DNA from: Pedobacter sp. W3I1
Lineage (GTDB): Bacteria; Bacteroidota; Bacteroidia; Sphingobacteriales; Sphingobacteriaceae
Direction: 5' to 3'
Length of the DNA: 64,000 bases
Assembly (NCBI RefSeq): GCF_030816015.1
Contig: NZ_JAUSXN010000001.1
Span: 1,674,001-1,738,000, forward strand
Shown here: positions 62,279-64,000 of the stretch, piece by piece
How positions within the stretch are numbered: position 1 is the first letter of the stretch
Layout: each line of letters starts with the position of its first letter
Translations under genes and position numbers: made by a program
The notes under the pieces: model-generated
What the model was told of the DNA's origin: nothing
Database searches by the model: none
What the model saw: the letters and a program-made list of their open reading frames with translations, nothing else

Positions 62279-63466
62279 ATGTATAAAACATTACAACCTG
62301 TTCTTCAAAAAGAACTTGAAGAAATCGAAAACGCTGGATTATTTAAACGCGAACGTATTATCATTACACCTCAGGGTGCCGACATTAAAGTAAGCGGCGG
62401 TGCTGAAGTAGTCAACTTTTGTGCAAATAATTATTTAGGCCTTTCTTCACATCCAAAAGTGATAGAAGCAGCTAAAAAAGCAATCGACGATCATGGCTAT
62501 GGAATGTCTTCAGTGCGTTTTATCTGCGGAACACAAGATGTGCACAAAGAACTGGAAGCTAAGATTTCGAAATTTTTAGGCACTGAAGATACTATTTTAT
62601 ATGCTGCTGCATTTGATGCAAACGGTGGTGTTTTTGAACCATTATTTAATGCCGAAGACGCTATTATTTCTGATGAGTTAAATCACGCATCAATTATCGA
62701 TGGTGTTAGATTGTGTAAAGCCCAACGTTTCCGGTATAAAAATGCAGATATGGAAGATTTGGAAAAACAATTAATCGCTGCCAAAGATTGCAGACATAGG
62801 ATTATTGTTACCGATGGTGCTTTCTCTATGGACGGATCAGTTGCTCCATTAGATAAAATTGCAGATCTGGCTGATAAATATGAGGCATTGATTATGATCG
62901 ATGAATCGCACTGTACAGGTTTTATTGGTAAAAATGGTCGCGGAACACACGAACATTTCAACGTAATAGATCGTATCGATATCATTACCGGTACTTTAGG
63001 TAAAGCTTTAGGTGGTGCATCTGGTGGTTTTACTTCAGGTAAAAAAGAAATTGTCGATATGCTCCGTCAACGTTCACGTCCTTATTTGTTCTCTAATACC
63101 TTAGCGCCAGCAATTGCAGGTGCATCTATTGCAGTATTAGATATGTTAAGCGAAACCACATCATTAAGAGATAAGTTAGAAAATAATACGAAGTATTTCC
63201 GTGAAAAAATGACCGAGGCTGGTTTTGATATTAAACCAGGTTTTCATCCAATTGTTCCGGTAATGTTGTACGATGCCAAAATTGCACAACAATTTGCTGC
63301 TAAAATGTTAGAAGAGGGTATTTATGTAATCGGGTTCTTTTATCCGGTTGTACCACAGGGCAAAGCGAGAATCCGTGTACAGTTATCAGCCGGACATGAG
63401 CAACATCATTTAGATAAAGCGATTGCTGCATTTACTAAAGTAGGTAAAGAATTGGGTGTAATTTAA
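62279..63466 (+). CDS. kbl: Glycine C-acetyltransferase (2-amino-3-ketobutyrate CoA ligase)
   Basis: A 395-residue PLP enzyme of the alpha-oxoamine synthase family, in the cytoplasm. It converts 2-amino-3-ketobutyrate and CoA to glycine and acetyl-CoA. The PLP lysine is Lys242 in [10 protein letters not shown]; His136 (ELNHASI), Asp208 and His211 ([11 protein letters not shown]) complete the site. [10 protein letters not shown] and the C-terminal [15 protein letters not shown] fit Kbl. The partner dehydrogenase gene lies near 41 kb. A strong terminator follows. Confidence 0.93.
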   Translation: MYKTLQPVLQKELEEIENAGLFKRERIIITPQGADIKVSGGAEVVNFCANNYLGLSSHPKVIEAAKKAIDDHGYGMSSVRFICGTQDVHKELEAKISKFLGTEDTILYAAAFDANGGVFEPLFNAEDAIISDELNHASIIDGVRLCKAQRFRYKNADMEDLEKQLIAAKDCRHRIIVTDGAFSMDGSVAPLDKIADLADKYEALIMIDESHCTGFIGKNGRGTHEHFNVIDRIDIITGTLGKALGGASGGFTSGKKEIVDMLRQRSRPYLFSNTLAPAIAGASIAVLDMLSETTSLRDKLENNTKYFREKMTEAGFDIKPGFHPIVPVMLYDAKIAQQFAAKMLEEGIYVIGFFYPVVPQGKARIRVQLSAGHEQHHLDKAIAAFTKVGKELGVI

Positions 63467-63485
63467 AACCTATAGATTTACGATT

Positions 63486-63518
63486 ACTACAAAAGCCGCT
63501 TTAAGCGGCTTTTGTAGT
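63486..63518. terminator. Terminator of kbl
   Basis: A near-perfect palindrome: ACTACAAAAGCCGCTT with AAGCGGCTTTTGTAGT, 20 bases after the kbl stop, with T residues on the right. Confidence 0.85.
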
Positions 63519-63601
63519 TTATGGGTTCATTTTCTTTTATAATGGTATTGTAAACAGATTATTTGAACTCACCAACCCTAAAATTATTGGATAATTTGCC
63601 G

Positions 63602-63609
63602 TATATTTG
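63602..63609 (+). promoter_or_regulatory. -7-like box directly before pheS
   Basis: TATATTTG fits TAnnTTTG but ends only six bases before the ATG at 63615. If used, it would give a leaderless or almost leaderless transcript. Confidence 0.35.
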
Positions 63610-63614
63610 AAGCC

Positions 63615-64000
63615 ATGTTACAGGATAAAATAACACAATATACCGATAAAATTAATGCTTTCGTAACTGAAAAAGCAGACGAATTAGAGCAATTCCGCAT
63701 CAAATATTTAGGAAGCAAAGGCATCATTAAAGAGATTTTCGATGAATTCAAATCTGTTTCTGTTGAAGAAAAAAGATCATTAGGTAAAGTTTTAAATGAG
63801 TTTAAACAACTTGCCGAATCAAAATACCTCACCTTAAAAGAATCTACAGAAAGTGCTGAGGTGAAAAGTGAAAATTTGCAAGAAGATTTAACTTTACCAG
63901 GCGAAGGTTTTGAGATTGGTTCACGCCATCCTTTAGCTTTAGTGCGTAGAGAAATTGTAGAGATTTTTGCTAAACTTGGTTTTACAGTAGCAGAAGGTCC
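63615..64000 (+). CDS. pheS: Phenylalanine-tRNA ligase alpha subunit, 5' part
   Basis: The first 128 codons of pheS; the gene runs off the window. The N-terminal coiled-coil arm (MLQDKITQYTDKINAFVTEK to about residue 85, including FRIKYLGSKGIIKEIF) is followed by the start of the catalytic domain (GSRHPLALVRREIVEIFAKL, then GFTVAEGP). The protein charges tRNA-Phe together with PheT. The frame is open to the window end. Confidence 0.92.
   Translation, partial: MLQDKITQYTDKINAFVTEKADELEQFRIKYLGSKGIIKEIFDEFKSVSVEEKRSLGKVLNEFKQLAESKYLTLKESTESAEVKSENLQEDLTLPGEGFEIGSRHPLALVRREIVEIFAKLGFTVAEG

Overview
The window looks like chromosomal DNA of a free-living Bacteroidota, most likely a Sphingobacteriaceae member close to Pedobacter. 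Reasons: a SusC/SusD pair, an ECF sigma/FecR/TonB-receptor trio, DUF5686 and DUF1080 proteins, a Y_Y_Y/LuxR-type regulator, TAnnTTTG -7 promoter boxes, AT-rich codon use, and many short palindromic intergenic repeats. I see no rRNA or tRNA gene, CRISPR array, prophage or complete insertion sequence.

Layout. 1-3.5 kb: a membrane protein of unknown role and a flotillin-like SPFH protein with repeated N-terminal modules. 3.5-4.9 kb: a gene-poor stretch of repeats and structured elements. 4.9-12.8 kb: agmatine-to-putrescine genes (aguB, aguA), fabG, an L,D-transpeptidase and a VWA membrane protein. Interleaved with them are three small genes, each enclosed by its own repeats: a four-helix-bundle protein, a GIY-YIG protein and a REP-associated tyrosine transposase (RAYT). 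12.8-22.7 kb: mainly housekeeping genes (TRIC-like channel, DivIC/FtsB-like protein, enolase, DUF2911 protein, GNAT enzyme, an ABC transporter whose permease appears frameshifted, PBP4/DacB, CDP-alcohol transferase, asd).

23.3-34.8 kb: a long minus-strand catabolic locus. In transcription order it holds a gluconate-2-dehydrogenase-like subunit 3, a GMC oxidoreductase, a Gfo/Idh/MocA oxidoreductase, a TIM-barrel isomerase, a cytochrome c, a second Gfo/Idh/MocA oxidoreductase, a DUF1080 hydrolase, a nucleoside-permease-type MFS transporter and three more TIM-barrel proteins. The set fits oxidation of glycosides at C3 followed by cleavage of 3-keto-sugars. 35.0-40.8 kb: one more exported TIM-barrel protein downstream of a FecI/FecR-type sigma, anti-sigma and TonB receptor system.

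41-42.8 kb: L-threonine dehydrogenase (SDR type) and a YebC regulator. 43.2-58 kb: a polysaccharide utilisation locus with SusC, SusD, a GH144-type lipoprotein, a small secreted protein, a GH43-type protein, a GH3 beta-glucosidase, an esterase-like hydrolase and a membrane-spanning one-component regulator. GH144 with GH3 suggests beta-1,2-glucan as substrate. 58.4-64 kb: trhO, a DUF5686 protein, kbl (partner of the threonine dehydrogenase 20 kb earlier) and the 5' part of pheS.

The most unusual signals are the three small genes in repeat casings within 7 kb, a recurring structured intergenic element seen in several copies, the 3-keto-sugar-type locus with several Tat-exported TIM-barrel paralogues, and a homopolymer frameshift in an ABC permease. 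Everything was read by eye; family names rest on motif recognition, not on searches.
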